Shown: positions 7,022 to 12,283 of the stretch, in pieces
Layout of the letters: each line of letters opens with the position of its first letter
How positions within the stretch are numbered: position 1 is the first letter of the stretch
NCBI GenBank assembly: GCA_041665185.1
Contig: JBAYJH010000132.1
Span: 1-12,283, forward strand
Direction of reading: 5' to 3'
DNA from: JACRAR01 sp041665185
Lineage (GTDB): Bacteria > Pseudomonadota > Gammaproteobacteria > Burkholderiales > Rhodocyclaceae
Length of the DNA stretch: 12,283 nt
Position numbers and translations under genes: made by a program
The notes under the pieces: generated by a model
Databases searched by the model: none
The model's input: the letters and a program-made list of their open reading frames with translations, nothing else
What the model was told of the DNA's origin: nothing

Positions 7022-8235
7022 AGGTAGCAGAGCCTGGCGGGGTTCCTGCTGCGGCGCCTGCCGACGGATTCGATCCGTTGCCTTCCACGGACGCGGCGGA
7101 GTTGGCGGATGATTACGTGGCTGGCGTGGGAGTAGCGGCGCGTCCGCGCCGCCACTCCCGGACAAGTCTGCCTTTGATCGTCCTGTCCGTGATCGCCAGC
7201 GTTGCCGCGCTCTATTTCGCCCGCGCATTCTTCGTACCCTTGCTGATCGGCATACTCACTAGCTACGCCCTGCGTCCGGTGGTCGACAAGTTGCAGGCCC
7301 TGCGCATTCCCCGCCCCGTCGCCGCCACCTTCGTTATGGCAGCGCTGATCGGAAGCGTCTCGTGGATCGCTTATTCCCTGAGCGAAGAAGTCATTGTGTT
7401 CACGGAAAGGCTGCCCGATGCCGCACGCAAGCTGCACCAGAACCTGAGCTCGCCACAAGGCACCGCCCCTACGGCATTGCAAAACGTCCAGGAGGCCGCC
7501 AAGGAATTACAAAGCGCCGCCAGCGACGTCGGCAAAAAGCCGGTCGGCCGAGCGACGCCGATATTTGCGATCGCCACCAAGCCGGATTCATGGCTGAGCG
7601 ACTATGCGCTGGCCCAGTCCACCGTCCTGGTATCGGTTGCGGCACAAGCACCGGTTGTGCTGCTGCTCGCCTATTTCCTGCTGGTGTCCGGCGACCACTT
7701 TCGGCGCAAGCTGGTTCAGTTTGTCGGCCCTTCGCTGACGCGCAAGAAAGATGCCTTGCGCATACTCGAGGAAATCGACACACAGGTGCAGCGCTACCTT
7801 TTCCTGACGCTTACCTCGAATACCCTGGTCGGGGTTGCGACCTGGCTCGCGTTCGAACTTATGGGCGTGGAACAGGCCGGGATTTGGGGCGTCTTTGCCG
7901 GTGTCGTGCACTTCGTTCCCTACCTGGGTTCGGTATTGGTGGCGATTGCCGTCGGCGTGGCGGCATTCGTGCAATACGGAACACTGCTGCATGCGCTGGC
8001 GGTGGCCGGCGTATCGGCGCTGATCGCGGGAATGATCGGGATGATCTTCATGACCTGGCTGCAAAGCCGCTTCGCGCGCCTGAACGCGGCAGTGCTTTTC
8101 ATCGCGCTGCTGTTCTTCGGCTGGTTGTGGGGAGTCGCCGGGATGTTGCTCGGTGCACCGCTGGTCGCCATTGCCAAGGTGATTTGCGACCGCGTCGAGT
8201 CGCTTAGACCGGCCGGTGAATTGCTCGGAAAATAG
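7018..8235 (+). CDS. AI-2E family (PerM/YdiK-type) transporter, 405 aa
   Basis: This is a polytopic inner-membrane protein of the AI-2E exporter/PerM family (formerly UPF0118). After a 45-residue soluble N-terminus come helices at about 51-87 and 103-121, then a soluble stretch (about 125-195) rich in Ala and Gln that looks helical. Further helices lie at about 202-223, 265-283, 286-345 and 355-388. The family motif HFVPYLGS is at 298-305 and GWLWGVAGMLLGAPL at 368-382. The length is slightly above the usual 350-380 aa because of the N-terminal extension. Members have been linked to export of autoinducer-2 (TqsA) and, in other lineages, to Na+/H+ exchange, so the substrate cannot be assigned. 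It starts at ATG 7018 inside the previous gene's stop (ATGA). Confidence 0.92.
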   Translation: MKVAEPGGVPAAAPADGFDPLPSTDAAELADDYVAGVGVAARPRRHSRTSLPLIVLSVIASVAALYFARAFFVPLLIGILTSYALRPVVDKLQALRIPRPVAATFVMAALIGSVSWIAYSLSEEVIVFTERLPDAARKLHQNLSSPQGTAPTALQNVQEAAKELQSAASDVGKKPVGRATPIFAIATKPDSWLSDYALAQSTVLVSVAAQAPVVLLLAYFLLVSGDHFRRKLVQFVGPSLTRKKDALRILEEIDTQVQRYLFLTLTSNTLVGVATWLAFELMGVEQAGIWGVFAGVVHFVPYLGSVLVAIAVGVAAFVQYGTLLHALAVAGVSALIAGMIGMIFMTWLQSRFARLNAAVLFIALLFFGWLWGVAGMLLGAPLVAIAKVICDRVESLRPAGELLGK

Positions 8236-8381
8236 CTGCACCAACAGTCGATTCAGGCCAGAGCCGCCCCGGTTTTGGATTTCAAAGTGGCGCCAGGAAA
8301 CGGGCACAGTCTGCAACTCGAACGGAATATTCGGCGCTATGTGCGCTAACGAACGGCGCCTCGTCACAGGTAGGAGCAACA
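8236..8381. other. Gap between convergent genes; no gene seen
   Basis: These 146 nt between the transporter stop and the Crp-like stop contain no credible coding sequence. AACGAACG, a one-base variant of the octamer found elsewhere, lies at 8348-8355. The transporter's terminator is beyond this gap, inside the opposing gene. Confidence 0.5.
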
Positions 8382-9170
8382 TTACCCTGGGTGTTCATTC
8401 TCCCTCTTGTGAGCATCTGAAGTACCTGGCTCGGCAACGGCGATCCCGTTGCCGAGTCTTTTTTGCGGGAATTCGTAGCTGGCCTTGTCTACCGCGTAGC
8501 ATGAGCACGCCGCGGCTTCCAGGCCGGGACCGTCGACGACGGTCATATTCCCGCGACTATAGTCGATGAGGTCACGCTGCTTGAGCGCGTGCGCCGCCTT
8601 GGTGACGCCGACCCGCCGAACACCGAGCATGTCGCCGAGAAACTCGTGGGTCAGATGAAAATGGTCCGAGTTGACCCGGTCGCGTGTCATCAACAGCCAG
8701 CGCGCCAGGCGCGCTTCGATGAAGTGAAAACGGTTGCACGCGCCGGTTTGTGCAAGCTGCGCCATCAGTCTGTGCGTATATAGATGGACCTCCCGCTGCA
8801 AGCAATGCCCAGACTGGAATTCCTTGCGAAAGGACTCCGCCTCCATCCGCAGCGCCGTCCCGGTACCCTGAACCAGGGCGCGGAACGGGGTTACGCCGAC
8901 ACCCAAGGCACAGGATACGCCGACCATGCCTTCCCACCCGACCATGCCGACCTCCAACGCGAGATGACGATCGACCAGGGTCAGCAAGGACACCAGGACG
9001 TCGCTGGGAAAGTAGACATACTTGATCCGGTCTCCCGGCTCGTACAGGACCTCGCCAAAGCGCAGCGTCACCGGTTCGAGGTTCTTCTGTACCCGCTGGG
9101 ACTCGACGTCGGGAAGCGCCGCAAGGAGCTTGTTCGCGACCAGGGTCTGGCCTGCAATCTTCATCAACAC
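8382..9170 (-). CDS. Crp/Fnr-family transcriptional regulator, 262 aa, with abnormal C-terminal tail
   Basis: Residues about 20-130 form a cyclic-nucleotide-binding-type beta-roll (LRFGEVLYEPGDRIKYVYFP, then VGMVGWEGMVGVSCALGVGV). Residues about 150-215 are a winged helix with the recognition region THEFLGDMLGVRRVGVTKAAHAL and wing LIDYSRGNMTVV. There is no FNR-type N-terminal cysteine cluster and no clear cAMP-phosphate site, so the ligand is unknown. The start is GTG 9170, set by AGGAG seven nt upstream; ATG 9164 lies too far from it. From memory, relatives end just after the CSCYAVDKASY segment. Here about 29 extra residues (from 234) follow, ending at TAA 8384-8382, and residues 236-247 are encoded by an opposing-strand terminator hairpin. 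This suggests loss of the original stop. The target genes are not known. Confidence 0.88.
   Translation of the reverse strand: MLMKIAGQTLVANKLLAALPDVESQRVQKNLEPVTLRFGEVLYEPGDRIKYVYFPSDVLVSLLTLVDRHLALEVGMVGWEGMVGVSCALGVGVTPFRALVQGTGTALRMEAESFRKEFQSGHCLQREVHLYTHRLMAQLAQTGACNRFHFIEARLARWLLMTRDRVNSDHFHLTHEFLGDMLGVRRVGVTKAAHALKQRDLIDYSRGNMTVVDGPGLEAAACSCYAVDKASYEFPQKRLGNGIAVAEPGTSDAHKRENEHPG
8430..8464 (+). terminator. Strong intrinsic terminator for the plus-strand AI-2E operon, inside the Crp-like gene
   Basis: CTCGGCAACGG (8430-8440), loop CGATC, CCGTTGCCGAG (8446-8456), then TCTTTTTT. The 11-bp perfect stem and T-run point in the plus direction, 195 nt after the transporter stop. On the minus strand no T-run follows the hairpin, so it should not terminate the Crp-like mRNA. 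Confidence 0.9.
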
Positions 9171-9177
9171 TCGGGCG

Positions 9178-9182
9178 CTCCT
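9178..9182 (-). promoter_or_regulatory. Ribosome binding site fixing the GTG start of the Crp-like gene
   Basis: The minus strand reads AGGAG, seven nt before GTG 9170 and 13 nt before ATG 9164. The spacing favours GTG. Confidence 0.75.
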
Positions 9183-9281
9183 GGTTCGTCTTCATGCCGG
9201 CGATCCCACAGACGGCAAACCAAGAAGCCTGAATTCAAGGCCGCAGTATATGGGGAAGCGGCGAACGCTAATTGCAAACTA

Positions 9282-9299
9282 CGCCAAACGGTTTTGGCG
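9282..9299. promoter_or_regulatory. Palindrome in the divergent Crp-like / small membrane protein intergenic region
   Basis: CGCCAAA (9282-9288) and TTTGGCG (9293-9299) are perfect reverse complements around CGGT. The site lies about 110 bp from each of the two divergent starts, so it could be an operator for either. It may also be chance. The CGAAC repeats at 9313, 9332 and 9353 follow it on the small-gene side. Confidence 0.35.
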
Positions 9300-9398
9300 G
9301 TATGTACTCCAACGAACAGATCCTTCCTGCGCGAACAGTAAGAATGTCTTCGCGAACGGTGTGGATTATCCATGCCGACTCACCAAAGGAATGCCGTC

Positions 9399-9548
9399 AT
9401 GCTCTACACCATCGCCGTTGTCTTTGTCATTTTGTGGCTCCTGGGACTGGTCACCACCTACACCATGGGCGGCCTGATCCATATCCTGCTGGTGATCGCG
9501 ATCATTGCCATACTGTTGCGCGTCATCGGCGGGCGCAGACCCCTGTAA
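9399..9548 (+). CDS. DUF5670/lmo0937-like small membrane protein, 49 aa
   Basis: The ATG at 9399 has AAAGGA eight nt upstream and the frame ends at TAA 9546-9548. The protein starts MLYTIAVVFVILWLLGLV, has TYTMGGLIHILLVIAI in the second half, and ends RVIGGRRPL. This is the pattern of the lmo0937/DUF5670 family: about 50 aa, two hydrophobic helices joined by a short Thr/Gly turn, and a basic C-terminus. These proteins are very common and often sit with stress genes, but their function is not known. It lies between two minus-strand genes, so it is probably transcribed alone from the 9171-9398 region. Confidence 0.85.
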   Translation: MLYTIAVVFVILWLLGLVTTYTMGGLIHILLVIAIIAILLRVIGGRRPL

Positions 9549-9631
9549 CTCGATCTCTGGAATACCCATCGCTTTGCCGTTCCGGGACTATTGCCGGAAG
9601 CGGGCTGTTCCGGTTCAGGCTCCCGGTTCGA

Positions 9632-10150
9632 CTACCGGCCCAGATCCTGGATTGCATCCACGACCATTGCCGACCCGACCGCAATCATCAAAATGTCGCC
9701 AGCCACACGGACGTAACGATATCCCGCGGGAGGTTGTCCCAACTGGAGCACCAGCGGACGAGGTACCTCGTAGTAAATGATCTCACGCGGCAAGGGACGG
9801 CCCATCGTCCACTTCTTCGCCTGGCCGGGCGGCATGCAGCCATTGTGTTTTTTCGCCAGCCCCGGCGGACAGCGGCCGGACTGGTAGTGTCTACCGTAAT
9901 ATTCGCGCACGGCCGAACGGTGCGGATCGCCGAAATGCTCGGCGCGGTCGCCGTGGCGGGCTTGCTCCACGGATCTGCCTTCACCACGCTCACGGTCCGG
10001 CCCGCGCTGTCCGCCGCGTTCCTGGTTCCCGCCCCGCCCTTTACCTTCCCCGGCCCAGTCGGGTTTTGCCGCCAGGGCCGAAGTGCAAACCAGCAGGCCC
10101 GCGATGGCAAGTACCAACGCGCGGCCGCCGAGCGATGTATGGTGCGACAT
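9632..10150 (-). CDS. RcnB/CigR-like periplasmic protein, 172 aa
   Basis: ATG 10150 is preceded by GGGAG with a 7-nt spacer. Residues 1-27 are a signal peptide (ALVLAIAGLLV, ending ALA|A). A disordered Gly/Arg/Glu-rich stretch follows (about 30-75), then CPPGLAKK and CMPPGQAKK (C94 and C105, eleven residues apart). The C-terminal domain is PAGYRYVRVAGDILMIAVGS followed by AMVVDAIQDL. The PPG-AKK repeats and the GYRYVRV..D.L.IA end are the marks of the RcnB/CigR group. RcnB of E. coli affects nickel/cobalt homeostasis and CigR of Salmonella is a virulence-lowering membrane protein, so the family name says little about function here. A conserved hydrophobic end (153-167) may contact the membrane. 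No intrinsic terminator is visible downstream. Confidence 0.85.
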   Translation of the reverse strand: MSHHTSLGGRALVLAIAGLLVCTSALAAKPDWAGEGKGRGGNQERGGQRGPDRERGEGRSVEQARHGDRAEHFGDPHRSAVREYYGRHYQSGRCPPGLAKKHNGCMPPGQAKKWTMGRPLPREIIYYEVPRPLVLQLGQPPAGYRYVRVAGDILMIAVGSAMVVDAIQDLGR

Positions 10151-10182
10151 GAGGTTTCTCCCACAGGAATATTCGAAGCAAG

Positions 10183-10190
10183 AGTGTAGC
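10183..10190 (-). promoter_or_regulatory. RpoS-like -10 element ahead of the RcnB/CigR-like gene
   Basis: The minus strand reads GCTACACT, which fits the E. coli sigma-S extended -10 consensus KCTAYRCT. It would place the transcript start near 10175, about 25 nt before the ATG and just upstream of the ribosome binding site. No good -35 hexamer is present at 17 nt, which is usual for sigma-S promoters. Confidence 0.45.
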
Positions 10191-10245
10191 CAGACATTAC
10201 GGCGCGATCAGTGCGATAGCGCACGTATGTCGGCATAGTTTCGAC

Positions 10246-10277
10246 AAAAAAAGGACCCGGGTTGGGTCCTCTCTTTT
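10246..10277 (-). terminator. Bidirectional intrinsic terminator downstream of the Ig/DUF3494 gene
   Basis: AGGACCC (10252-10258), loop GGGTT, GGGTCCT (10264-10270). On the minus strand the stem is followed by a run of T from the seven A at 10246-10252, a good terminator 84 nt past the Ig/DUF3494 stop. On the plus strand CTCTTTT follows, so it may also work weakly in that direction. Confidence 0.88.
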
Positions 10278-10353
10278 GCTCTTCAGGCGTGAATCCATCT
10301 CGATCCAGCCGTCGGCGGAGATTCATGACGACGGCTGGTCTATGCGTCGAGCC

Positions 10354-12283
10354 CTATGGCTTAGTAACGGTATGCGTGTGTGCATCAAATGTGACCGCAC
10401 CATCGTTCACCGCCGAAGCCAGGAGTCTGCCAGTCACGGCTACGGCTACAGTCCCTACCGAAATCGATGTGTCAGCCAGGATGTTTCCGTAGAAGATGGC
10501 TCCTCCGAGTGTGGCCGAACTGCCGACCCGCCACCAGATGTTCTTCGTATTTTCGCAGTTGCCGGCAAGGATCACATTGCCACCGGCCCCGGCGATCGTG
10601 GTGAGAGTGGATTCCATGTCGATGATCCAGTAGGCATTACAGTTGCCTTGGGCGTCTAGCGTCAGCGAGCCGCTCTGTATCTTCAAGGTACCCGTGGAGT
10701 GATAGACCCCAGAGTACAAAGTCATCCCACCGAGGTCGCCCGACACCGTGGTATACGGTGCTGACGTGCCCTTGGTCTTGGCTGATTGATACGCCGTACC
10801 CAATGCGGCTCTGGCGAGGCTGGAAGTGGTATTCCCGATCGATGGTATGTCGGATGCGTATATCGTCCCGTTCACCACTCCAGGCCCTGCAATAAAGCCG
10901 GTGATTGAGGCTGACGTCTTTGTCGCTATTCCGAGATCTCCAGTGACCGTGGTCACTGATGCGGCATTACTGACCGTGGAGCTCCCCAGAACCGCGAAAG
11001 GTGCGGCCACTCCGAGGTCGATGGCGAGCGGACCTAGCGTGGTGGTGGTAGTGCCAGCCACCGTGGTTGTAGTCGTGGTCTGCCCTGCCAGCATGGAGAA
11101 CGTCCAGCTATAGGGATTCGCCATGGCATTGCCGGCCAGATCCTTGACCGCGGTGGAGATCGTTGCCGTGCAGGTACCGCCGAGAGGGAAACTCTGTGCC
11201 GGTAATGCCTCAGTCGCCACAGCGCCATTCGCGTCATAGCTGCCGATGCCGGTAAAGGGCGCACCGTCGCACACCAGGGTGATATTGGCGCTGGTGATGG
11301 TGGTTGGGTCCATTGGCTCGCTAAAGGTCGCGCTCAGGATTGCAGTAGGCGACACGGCGCCGGCATTCGCCGCCGGGGAGGTCGCGATCACGGTCGGGGC
11401 GACGATGTCTGGAGCCGCGCCGGTGGTCCAGCCCAATTTGAAGTCGTTGAGCATTGGATTGCCTGCCAGATCCTTCACCCCGGCGACCCCGCCCACGACG
11501 GTGACGTTGTAGTGGGTATTGCCCGCCAGAATGACCAGCGGCCGGAATACCACATTGACACCCGAATAGCTGATGGTGCCCGGCACGACGACGCCGGTAT
11601 CGGTGGCCAACACGAAGGTCAGGTTGGTGACCGACAATGGATCCATCGCCTCACTGAAAATGGCGCCGACGGCGGTGTTGACGGCGACGTTGGTCTGGCC
11701 GTTGGTATGGATGTTGCCGATTACCGTCGGTGCAGTGGTGTCCGGAATGACGCCGGTGGTCCAGCTGATGACGAAGTCATTGGCCAATGGATTGCCTGCC
11801 AGATCCTTGACGCCGTTGCCCCCGCCCTTGACGGTGACCGTATAGTTGGTACTAGGGGCAAGACTAGTCAGCGGGATGATGGTTGCGGTCACACCGGAAT
11901 AGCTGAGTGTGCTGGGTACCAACGTGCCGGTTGCGGTTGCTTTCAGGAAGAAATTCAGGTTGGTGATCGTCAATGGGTCCATTGCTTCGCTGAAAGTGGC
12001 ACCGTCGGTGGTGTTGACGGGCACGTTGATCTGGCCGTTGGTGTGGATGGTCCTGATGACCGTGGGGGCCGTGGTGTCGGGCGCCACGGCGGTGGTCCAG
12101 CCGATCTTGAAGTCGGCTGCCAGCGGATTGCCGGCCAGGTCCTTGACGCCGTTGAGCCCGCCTTTGATGGTGACGTTGTAGTGGGTGCTGTTGGCGAGGT
12201 TGCTCAATGGTCTGAATACCGCGCTCACGCCGGAATAGCTGACGACGCCCGGTACCACGGCGCCCGCATCGGTGGTCAGCGTG
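10354..12283 (-). CDS. Large secreted protein with tandem Ig-like domains and C-terminal DUF3494 ice-binding-type domain (5' end outside window)
   Basis: The frame runs from the right edge to TAG 10356-10354; about 642 residues are visible and the start is outside. An in-frame GTG at 12258 lies inside a repeat and is not the start. In coding order there is one partial and three complete Big_5/SbsA-type Ig-like domains of 109-112 residues. Each opens with PD..APTVI, carries ATFSE.MDP, and ends KDLAGNP..(W)TT. The last has C330 and C363 (numbered from 12258). A linker of Thr runs follows (about 394-407), then a DUF3494 domain (411-634: LGVAAPFAVLGSSTVSN, TTVSGDLGGMTLYSGVY, SLTLDAQGN, WWRVGSSATLGG, GRLLASAVNDGAVT). 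DUF3494 is the beta-helix fold of bacterial and fungal ice-binding proteins, but many members are not shown to bind ice. No C-terminal sorting signal is visible. It is probably a secreted or surface adhesin-like protein; antifreeze or ice-adhesion activity is inference. Confidence 0.9.
   Translation of the reverse strand, partial: TLTTDAGAVVPGVVSYSGVSAVFRPLSNLANSTHYNVTIKGGLNGVKDLAGNPLAADFKIGWTTAVAPDTTAPTVIRTIHTNGQINVPVNTTDGATFSEAMDPLTITNLNFFLKATATGTLVPSTLSYSGVTATIIPLTSLAPSTNYTVTVKGGGNGVKDLAGNPLANDFVISWTTGVIPDTTAPTVIGNIHTNGQTNVAVNTAVGAIFSEAMDPLSVTNLTFVLATDTGVVVPGTISYSGVNVVFRPLVILAGNTHYNVTVVGGVAGVKDLAGNPMLNDFKLGWTTGAAPDIVAPTVIATSPAANAGAVSPTAILSATFSEPMDPTTITSANITLVCDGAPFTGIGSYDANGAVATEALPAQSFPLGGTCTATISTAVKDLAGNAMANPYSWTFSMLAGQTTTTTTVAGTTTTTLGPLAIDLGVAAPFAVLGSSTVSNAASVTTVTGDLGIATKTSASITGFIAGPGVVNGTIYASDIPSIGNTTSSLARAALGTAYQSAKTKGTSAPYTTVSGDLGGMTLYSGVYHSTGTLKIQSGSLTLDAQGNCNAYWIIDMESTLTTIAGAGGNVILAGNCENTKNIWWRVGSSATLGGAIFYGNILADTSISVGTVAVAVTGRLLASAVNDGAVTFDAHTHTVTKP
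11038..11079 (-). repeat. Threonine-codon linker between the Ig-like and DUF3494 domains
   Basis: ACN codons in two runs (TTTTTT-VAG-TTTTT) make a low-complexity spacer. It is probably extended and flexible, and in some species such Thr runs are O-glycosylated. The mixed ACC/ACT/ACG use lowers the chance of strand slippage. Confidence 0.8.
11086..12283 (-). repeat. Tandem DNA repeat encoding the Ig-like domains, unit about 327-336 bp
   Basis: Complete units span about 12081-11746, 11745-11413 and 11412-11086, with a partial unit to the right edge. The block encoding KDLAGNP (plus-strand GCCxGCCAGxTCCTT) recurs at 12130, 11794, 11461 and 11131, with steps of 336, 333 and 330 bp. The first three units are close in sequence; the one next to the linker is more diverged, with shorter loops and its own cysteines. 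Confidence 0.88.

Noticed and set aside
8784..9341. A 185-codon plus-strand frame over the start of the Crp-like gene
   Set aside because: It is antisense to a clear cyclic-nucleotide-binding domain and carries no signature of its own.
9594..9613. Inverted repeat CCGGAA / TTCCGG between the 49-aa gene and the RcnB/CigR-like gene
   Set aside because: Only six pairs with an 8-nt loop and no T-run on either side; too weak to call a terminator.
9272..10189. A 305-codon plus-strand frame covering the 49-aa gene and the antisense of the RcnB/CigR-like gene
   Set aside because: It conflicts with two better-supported genes that have ribosome binding sites, and its product has mixed low-quality composition with no family signature.
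12256..12258. GTG as a start codon for the Ig/DUF3494 protein
   Set aside because: The frame stays open to the window edge, and the residues before the GTG continue the Ig-like repeat (TLTTDAGA), so the gene clearly begins outside.

Overview
The window is GC-rich chromosomal DNA from a Gram-negative bacterium. The best guess is a betaproteobacterium: the gene types (NdvB-type cyclic glucan synthase, BON lipoprotein, glycine-zipper proteins, a DUF5670-like mini-membrane protein, Crp/Fnr regulator, RcnB/CigR-like protein) often occur together in that class. The taxon is inferred, since no rRNA or tRNA is present. No CRISPR array, insertion sequence, phage gene or attachment site was seen.

Layout. 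(1) 1-3701, plus strand: the C-terminal 1232 codons of a cyclic beta-1,2-glucan synthase, entering from the left edge. (2) 3698-4779, minus strand: a two-gene unit encoding a 61-aa protein and a 298-aa exported protein, coupled through a TGATG overlap. Its last stop codon interlocks with the glucan synthase stop in TTAA. (3) 4780-5289: a long intergenic stretch with what looks like a decayed DUF3309 gene. (4) 5290-6527, plus strand: a BON-domain lipoprotein, a strong hairpin, a secreted beta/gamma-crystallin plus glycine-zipper protein, and a clear terminator. (5) 6608-8235, plus strand: a small membrane-anchored protein coupled by ATGA to an AI-2E/PerM-family transporter. Its terminator (8430-8464) lies inside the 3' end of the opposing gene. 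(6) 8382-9170, minus strand: a Crp/Fnr-type regulator starting at GTG. (7) 9399-9548, plus strand: a 49-aa two-helix membrane protein. (8) 9632-10150, minus strand: an RcnB/CigR-like periplasmic protein with an RpoS-like -10 element. (9) 10354 to the right edge, minus strand: the C-terminal part of a large secreted protein with tandem Big_5/SbsA-type Ig-like domains, a threonine-rich linker and a C-terminal DUF3494 ice-binding-type domain.

Read together, the window looks like an envelope and osmotic/cold-stress neighbourhood. Periplasmic cyclic glucan is an osmoprotectant, BON, DUF3309-like, DUF5670-like and glycine-zipper proteins are typical general-stress envelope genes, and the last gene carries an ice-binding-type domain. 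Whether the Crp/Fnr protein controls its neighbours is not shown by the sequence. The features most worth a second look are the modular Ig/DUF3494 protein, the unusual Crp-like C-terminus that reads through a convergent terminator, the DUF3309 relic, the unknown coupled pair beside the glucan synthase, and an octamer (AACGAACA) recurring only in intergenic DNA.
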